A stretch of DNA of 64,000 bases, taken from positions 54,551 through 118,550 of the forward strand of contig CAWJSC010000004.1 in assembly GCA_963845425.1 (NCBI GenBank), in the 5' to 3' direction. Below are positions 56,471-64,000 of this stretch, one piece after another. Source of the stretch: DATDAH01 sp963845425. GTDB taxonomy: Bacteria > Actinomycetota > Acidimicrobiia > Acidimicrobiales > DATDAH01. The notes under the pieces were generated by a model that did not search any database, was not told the DNA's origin, and was given only the letters and a program-made list of their open reading frames with translations. The position numbers and the translations under genes are program-made. Numbering within the stretch: the stretch's first letter is position 1; every line of letters starts with the position of its first letter.

Positions 56471-57117
56471 TGACATCGGCACGCGACGCAGCGGGGGCGG
56501 CCACCGTTCGGCGTCCGTACCGGTCCGGGCTCCGCCAGCAGCAGGCCGTGCAGACGAGGCGGGCGGTGGTGCAGGCGGCCCACGACCTGTTCGTCGTGAA
56601 CGGGTGGGCCGCCACGGGGATGCGCGAGGTCGCCGCCACTGCGGGCGTGGCGGTCGAAACGGTGTACTCGCACTTCTCGTCGAAGCGGGGTCTGTTGCGG
56701 GCTGTGGCGGACGCGGCGGTGGTGGGCGACGACGCCGAGGTGCCGCTCGCGCGGCGCCCCGAGTTCCTCGCGATGGGCGACGGGGCTCGATCGGCGCGCA
56801 TCCAGGCCGCGGCTCGGCTCGCCACGGCGGTCCAGTTGCGGACGGCGCCGATCGCGAAGCTGCTCCGGGAGGGGGCGCCCGCAGACGACGGGATCGCCGA
56901 GATGCTGCGGTCGACGCGCGATCGGCAACGGGGTGACGTGGCGACCGCATTCGAGCTCATCATCGGCCGCCCGCCGACGACGCCGGAGCGAGACGGCGTG
57001 TGGGCCATCGTGAGCCTCGAGGTCTACCTCCTCCTGGTCGAGGAGTCCGGTTGGTCCATCGAGCAGTACGAGGCATGGGTGGAAGCAACGCTCGAGCGCG
57101 TCATCCCGCGCTCCTGA
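56470..57117 (+). CDS. TetR/AcrR family transcriptional regulator
   Basis: A 215-residue repressor. N-terminal helix-turn-helix (~25-70): QTRRAVVQAAHDLFVVNGWAATGMREVAATAGVAVETVYSHFSSKRGLLRAV, the TetR pattern with the YSHFSSK recognition helix end. The C-terminal ligand domain is all helical (LRSTRDRQRGDVATAFELIIG...). GTG start at 56470 coincides with the predicted transcription start. The SRPBCC gene follows after 18 bp, so it is probably the same transcript and maybe the ligand binder. Confidence 0.92.
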   Translation: MTSARDAAGAATVRRPYRSGLRQQQAVQTRRAVVQAAHDLFVVNGWAATGMREVAATAGVAVETVYSHFSSKRGLLRAVADAAVVGDDAEVPLARRPEFLAMGDGARSARIQAAARLATAVQLRTAPIAKLLREGAPADDGIAEMLRSTRDRQRGDVATAFELIIGRPPTTPERDGVWAIVSLEVYLLLVEESGWSIEQYEAWVEATLERVIPRS

Positions 57118-57135
57118 ACCGGAGGAGGACAGCCG

Positions 57136-57696
57136 ATGGCCGACACACCCGCAGACAGCACGATGAGGCGCAGTGGCAACGGTCTCGCCCGGCGAAACCG
57201 GCGAGCCGAAGCGCCACCGCGACGTGTGCAACTGGAGAACCGGGTCGAGGTCACGGTGGAGGCCGGCATCGACGAGGTGTGGGAGGTGGTCAGTGACGTG
57301 ACCCGTGTCGGCGAATGGAGCCACGAGTGCGTCGGCGCCGAGTGGCAGGGCGACGCCGTCGCACCGGTGCCGGGAGCCCGGTTCCGGGGCCGCAACCGCG
57401 CCGGCGTGTTCCGGTGGGGACGGCTGTGTGAGATCGTCGGTGCCGACCCGTACGAGCTGGTGTGGATCACCGTTCCCACCGCCCTCTCCCCCGACAGCTC
57501 GGAGTGGCGCATCGTCCTGGCCGAGTCCGACGGCGGCACGAGGATCGCCCAGCAGTTCCGCGTCCTCCGGGCCCCGAAGGTGCTCGCGGTGCTCTACGCC
57601 CTCGTGATCCCCGCCCACCGCGACCGCACGGCCGCCCTCGTCGAGGACCTGAAGCGCCTCGGCACCGTCGCCGCCCGGTCCCGCACCGCCGCCTGA
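57136..57696 (+). CDS. SRPBCC family protein
   Basis: A 186-residue START/SRPBCC-type protein: ENRVEVTVEAGIDEVWEVVSDVTRVGEWSHECVGAEW, ARFRGRNRAGVFRWGRLCEIV, ELVWITVPTALSPDSSEWRIVLAESDGGTRIAQQFRVL, then a closing helix (RDRTAALVEDLKRLG). A Arg-rich N-terminal ~30 residues precede the fold. Binds a hydrophobic ligand. GGAGGAGG upstream of ATG 57136 and 18 bp spacing to the TetR gene indicate co-regulation. Followed by a hairpin at 57754-57777. Confidence 0.85.
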   Translation: MADTPADSTMRRSGNGLARRNRRAEAPPRRVQLENRVEVTVEAGIDEVWEVVSDVTRVGEWSHECVGAEWQGDAVAPVPGARFRGRNRAGVFRWGRLCEIVGADPYELVWITVPTALSPDSSEWRIVLAESDGGTRIAQQFRVLRAPKVLAVLYALVIPAHRDRTAALVEDLKRLGTVAARSRTAA

Positions 57697-57753
57697 CTCT
57701 GCTCTGGCGGGAGCGGTCCGCTTCGGCCTCTTGTCGCGGCCGTCAGGTGCTGC

Positions 57754-57777
57754 CGACCCGACGGTTCCGTAGGGTCG
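57754..57777 (+). terminator. Hairpin after the TetR-SRPBCC operon, probable terminator
   Basis: CGACCC and GGGTCG flank ACGG/CCGT with one mismatch between, giving a 24-nt stem-loop of about ten base pairs and a very small loop, 57 bp after the stop at 57696 and 39 bp before tRNA-Leu. No T-run. Confidence 0.45.
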
Positions 57778-57816
57778 ATCCCACGCGAACGCGCTAGTTC
57801 TGTCGACGGACCGTGG

Positions 57817-57901
<85 letters not shown>

Positions 57902-57941
57902 GAGTGGAGCCGAGAGCCTACCCGGACGCCCGGGGCGCGCC

Positions 57942-58529
57942 CTACGGGGCCTCGATCTCCGCGGTGGTGTAGCTGCGAGCGGTGGTCAGGACGTCGGCCA
58001 CGTACTCCTCGGCCCGGTTGTAGGCGAAGATCGCCGCCTGCAGGGTCGCCGGGTCCTCGCCGCCGCTGGCGCACAGCAGGCGCACGGCGCCGTGGATGGC
58101 GTCCTCCTCGTCGTCGATGTCGGCGTCGCCGTCCCCGTCGCCGTCGGCCTGGAACCGCTCCCAGGTCTCGGGCAGGAACTGCATGGGCCCCTGGGCCCCG
58201 GCCACGGAGGTCCCGGGGGCCCGGTTGTGGTCGGTCTCGACCTTCCCGATGGCGGCCACGACGGGCCAGGGCAGGCCCGGGCAGTTCACCGCCGCCTCCT
58301 GGTAGGTCCGCAGGAGGTCCGGAGGAACGTCCTCCGCGGCCGCGGTGCTCGTGGGCCAGTCACCCACGGGACCTTCGTCCCCGGAGGCGGAGTCGCCGCT
58401 TCGGGAGCCCTCGATCCAGAGGACGGCGAGCAAGGCCAAGCTGGCCAGCCCGGCGATGAGCGCCCGGCGCCGGTCGACCGCCGTCCAGGCCCCACCCTGC
58501 CCGTCGGCGTCCTCGATCTCATCGCTCAC
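57942..58529 (-). CDS. Lytic transglycosylase-like (SLT) membrane protein
   Basis: A 195-residue protein: acidic N-terminus, one transmembrane helix (RALIAGLASLALLAVLWIEG), Ser/Asp-rich linker, then an SLT-type domain with catalytic Glu in AAIGKVETDHNR, followed by GAQGPMQFLPETWERF, DIDDEEDAIHGAVRLLCASG and the AIFAYNRAEEYVADVL. Known role: cleaves peptidoglycan glycan strands; located next to the divergent FHA/PBP cluster. ATG at 58529. Confidence 0.88.
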   Translation of the reverse strand: MSDEIEDADGQGGAWTAVDRRRALIAGLASLALLAVLWIEGSRSGDSASGDEGPVGDWPTSTAAAEDVPPDLLRTYQEAAVNCPGLPWPVVAAIGKVETDHNRAPGTSVAGAQGPMQFLPETWERFQADGDGDGDADIDDEEDAIHGAVRLLCASGGEDPATLQAAIFAYNRAEEYVADVLTTARSYTTAEIEAP

Positions 58530-58578
58530 AGAGGGGCCTCCCCGGGGAACCGGGGACGGTAGCGCCTATGTTCTTCGG

Positions 58579-59238
58579 GTGGCTCTGCGAGGTTTCGAGC
58601 GCCGTCTGGAGAACATGGTCGAGGGGACCTTCTCCCGGCTGTTCCGCAGCGGTCTGCGCCCCGTCGAGGTCGGCCGCCGCCTGACCCGCGAGATGGACGC
58701 CAGTCGCTCGGTCGACGTGAGCGGCCGGGTGGTGGTCCCCAACGACTTCACCATCTGGCTCAGCCCCGGCGACCACGAGCGCTTCGTCCAGATGGAGCAG
58801 GCACTCGTCCTCGAGCTGTGCGAGGCGGCCCGCGAGCACGCCCGGGACGAGGCCTATGGCTTCGTGGGACCGGTCCGGGTCGAGATGTCGCCGTGGGAAA
58901 AGCTGCGCACGGGCACCTTCCAGATCGAGGCCAAGATGGCCGAGGGCAGCGGCGGGGTGGGGGCGGGCTCGCTGCTTCTGCCCACCAACCAGCGCATCGG
59001 CCTGGGCGAGCAGCCCGTGGTCATCGGCCGCGCCCCGGAGTGCAACATCCAGCTCGGCGACACCAACGTCAGTCGCCGCCACGCCGAGATCCGACCCCGG
59101 GGCACGGGCTACGCGCTGGTGGACCTCGGCTCCACCAACGGCGTGCGGGTCAACGGGCTGCGGGTCGCCGAGCAGGTGCTCATCGACGGCGACGAGATCC
59201 TGATCGGGAACACCCGGATGATCTTCGAGGCCTCGTAG
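58579..59238 (+). CDS. fhaA: FhaA-like protein (DUF3662 + FHA domain)
   Basis: A 219-residue protein: N-terminal DUF3662 domain (~1-115; ALRGFERRLENMVEGTFSRLFRSGLRPVEVGRRLTREMDA) and a C-terminal FHA phosphothreonine-binding domain (~140-219; VVIGRAPECNIQLGDTNVSRRHAEIRP...LVDLGSTNGVRVNGL). The long linker of mycobacterial FhaA is absent. Known role: binds phosphorylated partners (e.g. MviN/MurJ) in septal and polar peptidoglycan synthesis. GTG at 58579 fits the first helix. Ends directly before fhaB. Confidence 0.9.
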   Translation: MALRGFERRLENMVEGTFSRLFRSGLRPVEVGRRLTREMDASRSVDVSGRVVVPNDFTIWLSPGDHERFVQMEQALVLELCEAAREHARDEAYGFVGPVRVEMSPWEKLRTGTFQIEAKMAEGSGGVGAGSLLLPTNQRIGLGEQPVVIGRAPECNIQLGDTNVSRRHAEIRPRGTGYALVDLGSTNGVRVNGLRVAEQVLIDGDEILIGNTRMIFEAS

Positions 59239-59703
59239 ATGTCCGAACAGCTCCTGACGATCCTCAAGTTCGCGCTCCTGGCGCTGCTCTACCTCTTCTT
59301 CCTCCGCGTCCTGCGGGCCGTCTGGGCCGAGATCCGGGGCCCCCGGGTCTCCACCCGCCGCCAGCAGGCCGCCGCGGTCAGCCAGGTGGCGCCGTCCCGC
59401 AAGGCCCGCAAGAGCGGCGAGCCCCACCTCCTCGTGGTGGAGCCCGCGGCACAGCGGGGTCGCATGTTCCCGCTCGGCCAGGAGCTGACGGTCGGACGGG
59501 CCGCCGGCTGTCAGGTGACCCTGGATGACACCTATGTGTCCCAACTCCATGCCAGGGTGTTCGCCCGTGACGGCCAGTACCTGGTGGAGGACCTCGGGTC
59601 GACCAACGGCACGTACCTCAACCGTGCCCGCGTGACCGGTTCCATCGTCATGAAGCGCGGGGACCGACTGCAGGTGGGCAACACCGTGATGGAGCTGGCA
59701 TGA
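59239..59703 (+). CDS. fhaB: FhaB/FipA-like FHA domain membrane protein
   Basis: A 154-residue protein: N-terminal transmembrane helix (ILKFALLALLYLFFLRVLRAVW), basic linker, then FHA domain with LTVGRAAGCQVTLDDTYVSQLHARVFARDGQYLVEDLGSTNGTYLNR. Known role: binds FtsZ/FtsQ and PknA phosphorylation products during division. The start touches fhaA; the stop overlaps pstP by 4 bp. Confidence 0.93.
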   Translation: MSEQLLTILKFALLALLYLFFLRVLRAVWAEIRGPRVSTRRQQAAAVSQVAPSRKARKSGEPHLLVVEPAAQRGRMFPLGQELTVGRAAGCQVTLDDTYVSQLHARVFARDGQYLVEDLGSTNGTYLNRARVTGSIVMKRGDRLQVGNTVMELA

Positions 59704-60992
59704 CGGACTTCAGGGTCGGCTCGGCCACTGACGTGGGTCGGGTGCGCTCCAACAACCAGGACAGCTTCCTGGTTCGGGAAGGCGACTTGTTCGCGGTGGC
59801 CGACGGCATGGGCGGCCACCAGGGGGGCGAGGTCGCCTCCGCCCTGGCCCTCGAGATCCTCGGCCAGGCCCACGACGAGCCCAGCACGTCGACCTTGGTA
59901 CGGGCCGTGCGCTCGGCCAACCAGGCCGTGTTCGACAAGGCCGGCTCGGACCCCGACCTGAAGGGGATGGGCACCACCCTCACCGCGCTGGCCGACGTCG
60001 AGACCGGGGAGGGCCGGCGCCTCGGCATCGCGAACGTGGGCGACTCCCGGCTCTACCGGGTCCGCAACGACGGCATCGAGCAGCTCACCGAGGACCACAG
60101 CCTGGTGGCCAGCCTCGTGCGCCAGGGCCGGATCACCGCAGAAGAGGCCGAGAACCATCCGCAGCGCAACATCCTCACGCGGGCGCTCGGCATCGACGAG
60201 TCGGTGGCCGTCGACTCCTGGGAGGTCGATCCCGTCGCCGGGGACCGCTTCCTGATCTGCAGCGACGGCTTGTTCAACGAGGTCGACGAGAACCGCCTCG
60301 TGGCCACCCTGCGCCGGTTCGAGGACCCCGGTGACGCCGCCCGGGAGCTGGTGCGGCTGGCCAACGAGGGCGGGGGCCGGGACAACATCACCGCCGTCGT
60401 GGTGGATGTCGTGTCGGCGGCGGACGCCGCCCCCGGAGGGTCCGAGGTCGACGACGACGACACCATTCTCCAGCCCGGCCTCAGCCAGGAGGTCCCGGTG
60501 CCCCGGGACCCGACCGTCGAGGTCCCCGTCATCGAGGAGGACACCGCGGCCGACGAGCCGCGGTCCCGGCGCCTGACCTGGCGAGTGGCCGCGTTCGCCG
60601 TCGCCCTGCTCCTGCTGGTCGCCCTGGTGGTCGGCGCCCTGGGCTGGTACGCCCGCAAGACCTATTTCGTGACCATCGACGACGAGCAGGTGACGATCTT
60701 CAAGGGTCGCCCGGGCGGATTCCTGTGGTTCGACCCCACCGTGGAGGAGCGCACCGGCATCGCGCTGGCGGACGTACCTGAAGCCGAGCTGGCGGACCTC
60801 GAGGACGGCATCGACCAGGCCACGCCGGCCGACGCCCAGAACTACGTCGAGAACCTGCAGCGCCAGATCGACCAGTTGGCCGCCGACGACGAGCCGATCA
60901 CCACGACCACCTCGACGACGACCACCACGGAGGTCACCGGCGGCGGTGACGGCAGCGGCGGCAGTGGGACGAAGCCGGCCGGGTCCAACTGA
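59700..60992 (+). CDS. pstP: PP2C-type Ser/Thr protein phosphatase PstP
   Basis: A 430-residue membrane phosphatase, reversing PknA/PknB phosphorylation. Catalytic PP2C domain (~1-240): VRSNNQDSFL, VADGMGGHQGGEVAS, GTTLTAL, NVGDSRLYRV, TEDHSLVASLVRQGRI, LICSDGLFNEVDEN, GGGRDNITAVVVDV. Then a disordered linker, one TM helix (VAAFAVALLLLVALVVGALGW) and an extracytoplasmic part ending in a Thr-rich tail. ATG overlaps fhaB by 4 bp. Confidence 0.95.
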   Translation: MTDFRVGSATDVGRVRSNNQDSFLVREGDLFAVADGMGGHQGGEVASALALEILGQAHDEPSTSTLVRAVRSANQAVFDKAGSDPDLKGMGTTLTALADVETGEGRRLGIANVGDSRLYRVRNDGIEQLTEDHSLVASLVRQGRITAEEAENHPQRNILTRALGIDESVAVDSWEVDPVAGDRFLICSDGLFNEVDENRLVATLRRFEDPGDAARELVRLANEGGGRDNITAVVVDVVSAADAAPGGSEVDDDDTILQPGLSQEVPVPRDPTVEVPVIEEDTAADEPRSRRLTWRVAAFAVALLLLVALVVGALGWYARKTYFVTIDDEQVTIFKGRPGGFLWFDPTVEERTGIALADVPEAELADLEDGIDQATPADAQNYVENLQRQIDQLAADDEPITTTTSTTTTTEVTGGGDGSGGSGTKPAGSN

Positions 60993-60995
60993 TCC

Positions 60996-62318
60996 GTGGC
61001 CGCCCCGAGGCGCCGGACCGAACTCGGCCTGATCCTGCTGGCGGTGGTGGCCGTCGGGGCCACCTACGCCCTGGCCGCCTTCGGCCAGAACGCCACCATT
61101 CCGGCGAACATCGGGCCCTTCCTCGGCGTCATCCTGGCCCTGCTCCTCGCGGCTCACCTTGCGGCCCGCCGGTGGGCGCCGGACGCCGATGCCACCCTCC
61201 TGCCGATCGTCGCCCTGCTCAACGGCCTCGGGTACGTCTTCATCGCCCGCCTGAACGAGGACCTGGCCGGCCTGCAGGCCACCTGGACCGCCGTCGGGGT
61301 CTTCGCCTTCATCGCCACCCTGGTGGTGGTGCGCCGGGTCCGGGACCTCGACCGCTACCGCTACACGTTCATGGCCCTCGGCGTGGGCCTCCTCCTGCTG
61401 CCGCTGCTGCCGGTGGTGGGCAACGAGGTCAACGGCTCCCGCATCTTCGTCTCCTTCGGCCCGGTCAACTTCCAGCCCGGAGAGTTCGCCAAGGTGCTGC
61501 TCGCCCTCTTCTTCGCTTCCTACCTCGTCGAGAAGCGGGAGCTGCTGAGCATCGCCACCTGGGGGGTCGGGCCACTCAGGCTGCCGGAGCCGAAGCACCT
61601 GGCGCCGGTGCTGCTGGCCTGGGGCTTCTCCCTGCTCGTGCTGTTCTTCCAGAAGGACCTGGGCAGCTCCCTGCTCTTCTTCACCGTGTTCGTGGTGATG
61701 CTCTGGATCGCCACCCAGCGGGCCAGCTATCTGGTGGTGGGGGCCATGTTGTTCGCCAGCGGCGCCTTCTTCGCGTGGAAGACCTTCACCCACGTCCAGC
61801 AGCGGGTGGACATCTGGCTCGACCCCTGGGACCTCTGCTTCGCCGAGGGTCAGCAGATCTGTCGCAGCCAGTTCGGCCTCGCCCTCGGCGGGGTGACGGG
61901 CACGGGGCCCGGCCTGGGCCGCTTCGACCGCTTCCCGGCGGTCGAAACCGACTTCATCTTCACCGTGATCGGCGAGGAGCTGGGCCTGCTCGGGGGCACG
62001 CTCCTGCTGGTCGCCTTCCTGCTGTTCGTGGGCACCGGGCTCCGCATCGCGGTGTCCGCCGAGCACGAGTACGACAAGCTGCTGGCCGCGGGCCTGACCG
62101 CCCTGCTCGGCTTCCAGGCCTTCATCATCCTGGCCGGGGTCACCCGACTCCTGCCCTTGACCGGCATCACCCTGCCGTTCGTGTCCTACGGGGGCTCGTC
62201 GCTGATCGCCAACTACGTGATCGTGGCGCTGCTCATGCGCATCTCCGACGACACCACCCGACGTCAGGCCGAGCGCGAGGGCCGACGCAACCGGGCCCCG
62301 GCGGGGGAGGCGGCGTGA
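60996..62318 (+). CDS. rodA: SEDS-family peptidoglycan polymerase RodA
   Basis: A 440-residue polytopic protein of the FtsW/RodA (SEDS) family, a lipid-II polymerase for wall elongation. About ten membrane helices; conserved FQPGEFAKVLLALFFASYL, QKDLGSSLLFFTVFVVMLW, HVQQRVDIWLDPW, SQFGLALGGVTGTGPGLG, ETDFIFTVIGEELGLLGG and LPFVSYGGSSLIANY. The GTG start at 60996 lies 3 bp after the pstP stop. It overlaps pbpA by 4 bp (GTGA), as RodA-PBP pairs do. Confidence 0.95.
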   Translation: MAAPRRRTELGLILLAVVAVGATYALAAFGQNATIPANIGPFLGVILALLLAAHLAARRWAPDADATLLPIVALLNGLGYVFIARLNEDLAGLQATWTAVGVFAFIATLVVVRRVRDLDRYRYTFMALGVGLLLLPLLPVVGNEVNGSRIFVSFGPVNFQPGEFAKVLLALFFASYLVEKRELLSIATWGVGPLRLPEPKHLAPVLLAWGFSLLVLFFQKDLGSSLLFFTVFVVMLWIATQRASYLVVGAMLFASGAFFAWKTFTHVQQRVDIWLDPWDLCFAEGQQICRSQFGLALGGVTGTGPGLGRFDRFPAVETDFIFTVIGEELGLLGGTLLLVAFLLFVGTGLRIAVSAEHEYDKLLAAGLTALLGFQAFIILAGVTRLLPLTGITLPFVSYGGSSLIANYVIVALLMRISDDTTRRQAEREGRRNRAPAGEAA

Positions 62319-63778
62319 ACGAGCGGATCCGCCGGCTCGGCATCGCCCTCTGCCTCTGTTACATCGCCGTCTTCGTGATGCTCAACCGCATCCAGGTGTT
62401 CGGCGCCGAGGCCCTCAACGAGCGACCCGAGAACGTCGATGTGGTCCGCATCGACTTCGCCCGCAACCGCGGGACCATCACCGCCGCCGACGGCACGGTC
62501 ATCGCCGAGTCGGTCCCGGTCGACGACGAGTTCGAGTACCAGCGCCAGTACCCCACCAACGACCTGTTCGCCCCGGTCACCGGGTACTACTCCTTCGAGT
62601 TCGGCACCGCCGGGCTGGAGCGGACCTACCAGGACGAGCTGGTGGGCGACACCGCCGAGCAGCAGCTCCGGGGCTTCGCCGACCTGTTCGTGGGCGAGGA
62701 CCAGGTCGGCGACCTGCGCACGACCCTGCGGACCGACCTCCAGGAGGTGGCCCGCGAGCAGCTCGGCCAGCGCCGGGGGGCGGTGGTGGCCATCGACCCG
62801 CAGACCGGGGAGATCCTGGCCCTTTGGGACTACCCGTCCTATGACCCCAATCTCCTGTCGACCCACGACCTGGAGGACGCCCGCGCCGCCCGGGAGTTCC
62901 TGCAGCCGTCCAACCCCGACAGTCCCCTGATCGCCACCAGCTACCAGGACCGGTTCTTCCCGGGGTCGACCTTCAAGGTGGTGGTCGGCTCCAGCGGCCT
63001 GAAGTTCGGGGTGGTGACCCCCGCTACGCCGGTGTACCCGACCGAGGCGTCCTGGGTCCCGCCGCAGACGACCCGACCGCTCAACAACTCCCACACCTGC
63101 GGCGGCGCGCTGTTCGAGGTCCTGGCCGAGTCCTGCAACACGTCCTTTGCCCGCATGGCGGTGGAGACCCTGGGGGCGGACCGCACCATCGAGGGGGCCG
63201 AGTCCTTCGGCTTCAACGACACGCCGCCGATCGACCTCCCCGACCCGGTCGAGTCCAACTTCCCGACCGACTTCACCGACAACACGCCCGCCCTCGCCCA
63301 GTCAGCCATTGGGCAGTTCGAGGTCGCGGCATCGCCCCTGCAGATGGCCCTGGCGGCGGCGGGCATCGCCAATGACGGCGTGATCATGGCTCCGCACACG
63401 GTGGACGAGCTGCGGGACGGCGACGGCGACGTCATCGAGACCTATGACGAGGAGGTCTGGCAGCAGCCGATCAGCGCCTCGAACGCCGCCACCATGCGTG
63501 ACGCCATGCGGGGGGTGGTCGACAACGGGACGGCCAGCAGTCTGGCCGGCCTGCCCTACGACGTCGGGGCCAAGACGGGCACGGCCCAGCTCGGCACCGA
63601 CCCCCCGTCGTCGCACGCCTGGATGATCGCCTGGGCCGGACCCGAGGGGGGCGAGCCCGAGATCGCCGTGGCGGTCATCGTCGAGGGCATCCCCGGCCAG
63701 GGCAGCGAAGCCACCGGCAACGACCTGGCCGGGCCGATCGCGGCCGCGATGATCGAGGCCGCCCTGGGCGGGGGCTGA
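62315..63778 (+). CDS. pbpA: Class B penicillin-binding protein PbpA
   Basis: A 487-residue transpeptidase. Short N-terminal anchor (RRLGIALCLCYIAVFVMLNRIQVF), dimerisation region, then the transpeptidase with SxxK GSTFK (Ser218, Lys221), SCN (Ser273, Asn275) and KTGTAQ. Known role: partner of RodA in cross-linking new wall. GTG start overlaps rodA. The kinase gene follows after 26 bp. Confidence 0.95.
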   Translation: MNERIRRLGIALCLCYIAVFVMLNRIQVFGAEALNERPENVDVVRIDFARNRGTITAADGTVIAESVPVDDEFEYQRQYPTNDLFAPVTGYYSFEFGTAGLERTYQDELVGDTAEQQLRGFADLFVGEDQVGDLRTTLRTDLQEVAREQLGQRRGAVVAIDPQTGEILALWDYPSYDPNLLSTHDLEDARAAREFLQPSNPDSPLIATSYQDRFFPGSTFKVVVGSSGLKFGVVTPATPVYPTEASWVPPQTTRPLNNSHTCGGALFEVLAESCNTSFARMAVETLGADRTIEGAESFGFNDTPPIDLPDPVESNFPTDFTDNTPALAQSAIGQFEVAASPLQMALAAAGIANDGVIMAPHTVDELRDGDGDVIETYDEEVWQQPISASNAATMRDAMRGVVDNGTASSLAGLPYDVGAKTGTAQLGTDPPSSHAWMIAWAGPEGGEPEIAVAVIVEGIPGQGSEATGNDLAGPIAAAMIEAALGGG

Positions 63779-63804
63779 CGGGCCGCTCACTACCCTGTGG
63801 CGCC

Positions 63805-64000
63805 GTGACCGACCCCGGAGAGCCCGTCGTCTACCGCGGCCGGTACGCCCTGCAACAGTCGATCGGCAAGGGGGGCATGGCCGAGGTCTTCCTGGCCCAG
63901 GACCAGCTCCTCGACCGGCCGGTGGCGGTCAAACGCCTCGCCGCCGAGCACGCCGCCGACGCCTCCTTCGTCGAGCGCTTCCGACGCGAAGCCCAGGCGG
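63805..64000 (+). CDS. PknA/PknB-type Ser/Thr protein kinase, partial
   Basis: Only the first 65 residues are in the window, from a GTG at 63805. They show the N-lobe of a Hanks-type kinase: RYALQQSIGKGGMAEVFLAQD (glycine loop) and PVAVKRLA (catalytic Lys). Following pbpA in this cluster, it is expected to be PknA or PknB, which phosphorylate division and wall-synthesis proteins. Cut off by the window edge. Confidence 0.9.
   Translation, partial: MTDPGEPVVYRGRYALQQSIGKGGMAEVFLAQDQLLDRPVAVKRLAAEHAADASFVERFRREAQA

Noticed and set aside
59532..62066. 844-codon minus-strand frame over pstP/rodA
   Set aside because: Antisense shadow of highly conserved genes; His/Gln/Gly/Val-rich with no motif.

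Overview
This 64 kb window is high-GC chromosomal DNA from an actinobacterium. The evidence is the conserved fhaA-fhaB-pstP-rodA-pbpA-pknA/B cell-wall and cell-division cluster at the right end, F420-type luciferase-like oxidoreductases, DUF2505/DUF4328/DUF6328 proteins, Rpf-like muralytic proteins, many GTG starts, GTGA/ATGA gene overlaps and apparent leaderless promoters. A member of the Acidimicrobiia is my best guess, but that is inference from gene content only. There is no rRNA, CRISPR array, intact insertion sequence or phage. Four tRNA genes are present: Arg-ACG, Ser-GCT, Ser-TGA and Leu-CAG, all on the minus strand.

Layout. 1-9.4 kb: two site-2-type (M50) membrane proteases, a Bax-inhibitor-1 protein, an aldo/keto reductase, a long ribosome hibernation factor with two C-terminal domains, a metallo-beta-lactamase (MBL) hydrolase, and a 4-hydroxyacetophenone-type Baeyer-Villiger monooxygenase. 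9.5-15.3 kb: VOC proteins, then a probable decayed integrative element. It lies between tRNA-Arg and a duplicated 3' half of that tRNA, holds the 5' stub of a tyrosine integrase, and carries a large cyclase-ATPase regulator as cargo. 15.3-22.5 kb: sulfatase, acyl-CoA dehydrogenase, and a polyphosphate kinase 2 / FMN glutamate-synthase-like / polyphosphate kinase 2 locus. 22.5-29.6 kb: a mosaic accessory region with VapBC, an SDR, a second cyclase-ATPase, a degenerate MaoC-like protein and a HepT-MNT pair. Fragments of the last two genes recur about 5 kb upstream, so a segment was duplicated and then eroded.

29.6-45 kb: secreted proteins, among them a 16-repeat streptogramin-lyase-like propeller, a NarL-type two-component system, pheA, larBC (nickel-pincer cofactor), a desaturase with a divergent PaaX-like regulator, and MBL-fold enzymes including an alkylsulfatase. 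A palindromic repeat flanks pheA-larB-larC. 45-57.8 kb: two coiled-coil, DivIVA-like proteins that share an unusual C-terminal peptide, an LLM oxidoreductase, a second sulfatase, an ABC-F ATPase, an ECF sigma factor with a membrane propeller partner, and a TetR/SRPBCC operon. 57.9-64 kb: a lytic transglycosylase-like protein and the FHA/phosphatase/RodA/PBP/kinase cluster, which runs off the right edge.

Several otherwise normal genes contain single-base frame slips: an M50 protease, one ppk2, one cyclase-ATPase, and a compensating pair in the ABC-F gene. Two of the sites are G-runs, so sequencing or assembly error is as likely as biology. Coordinates for these genes span both parts.
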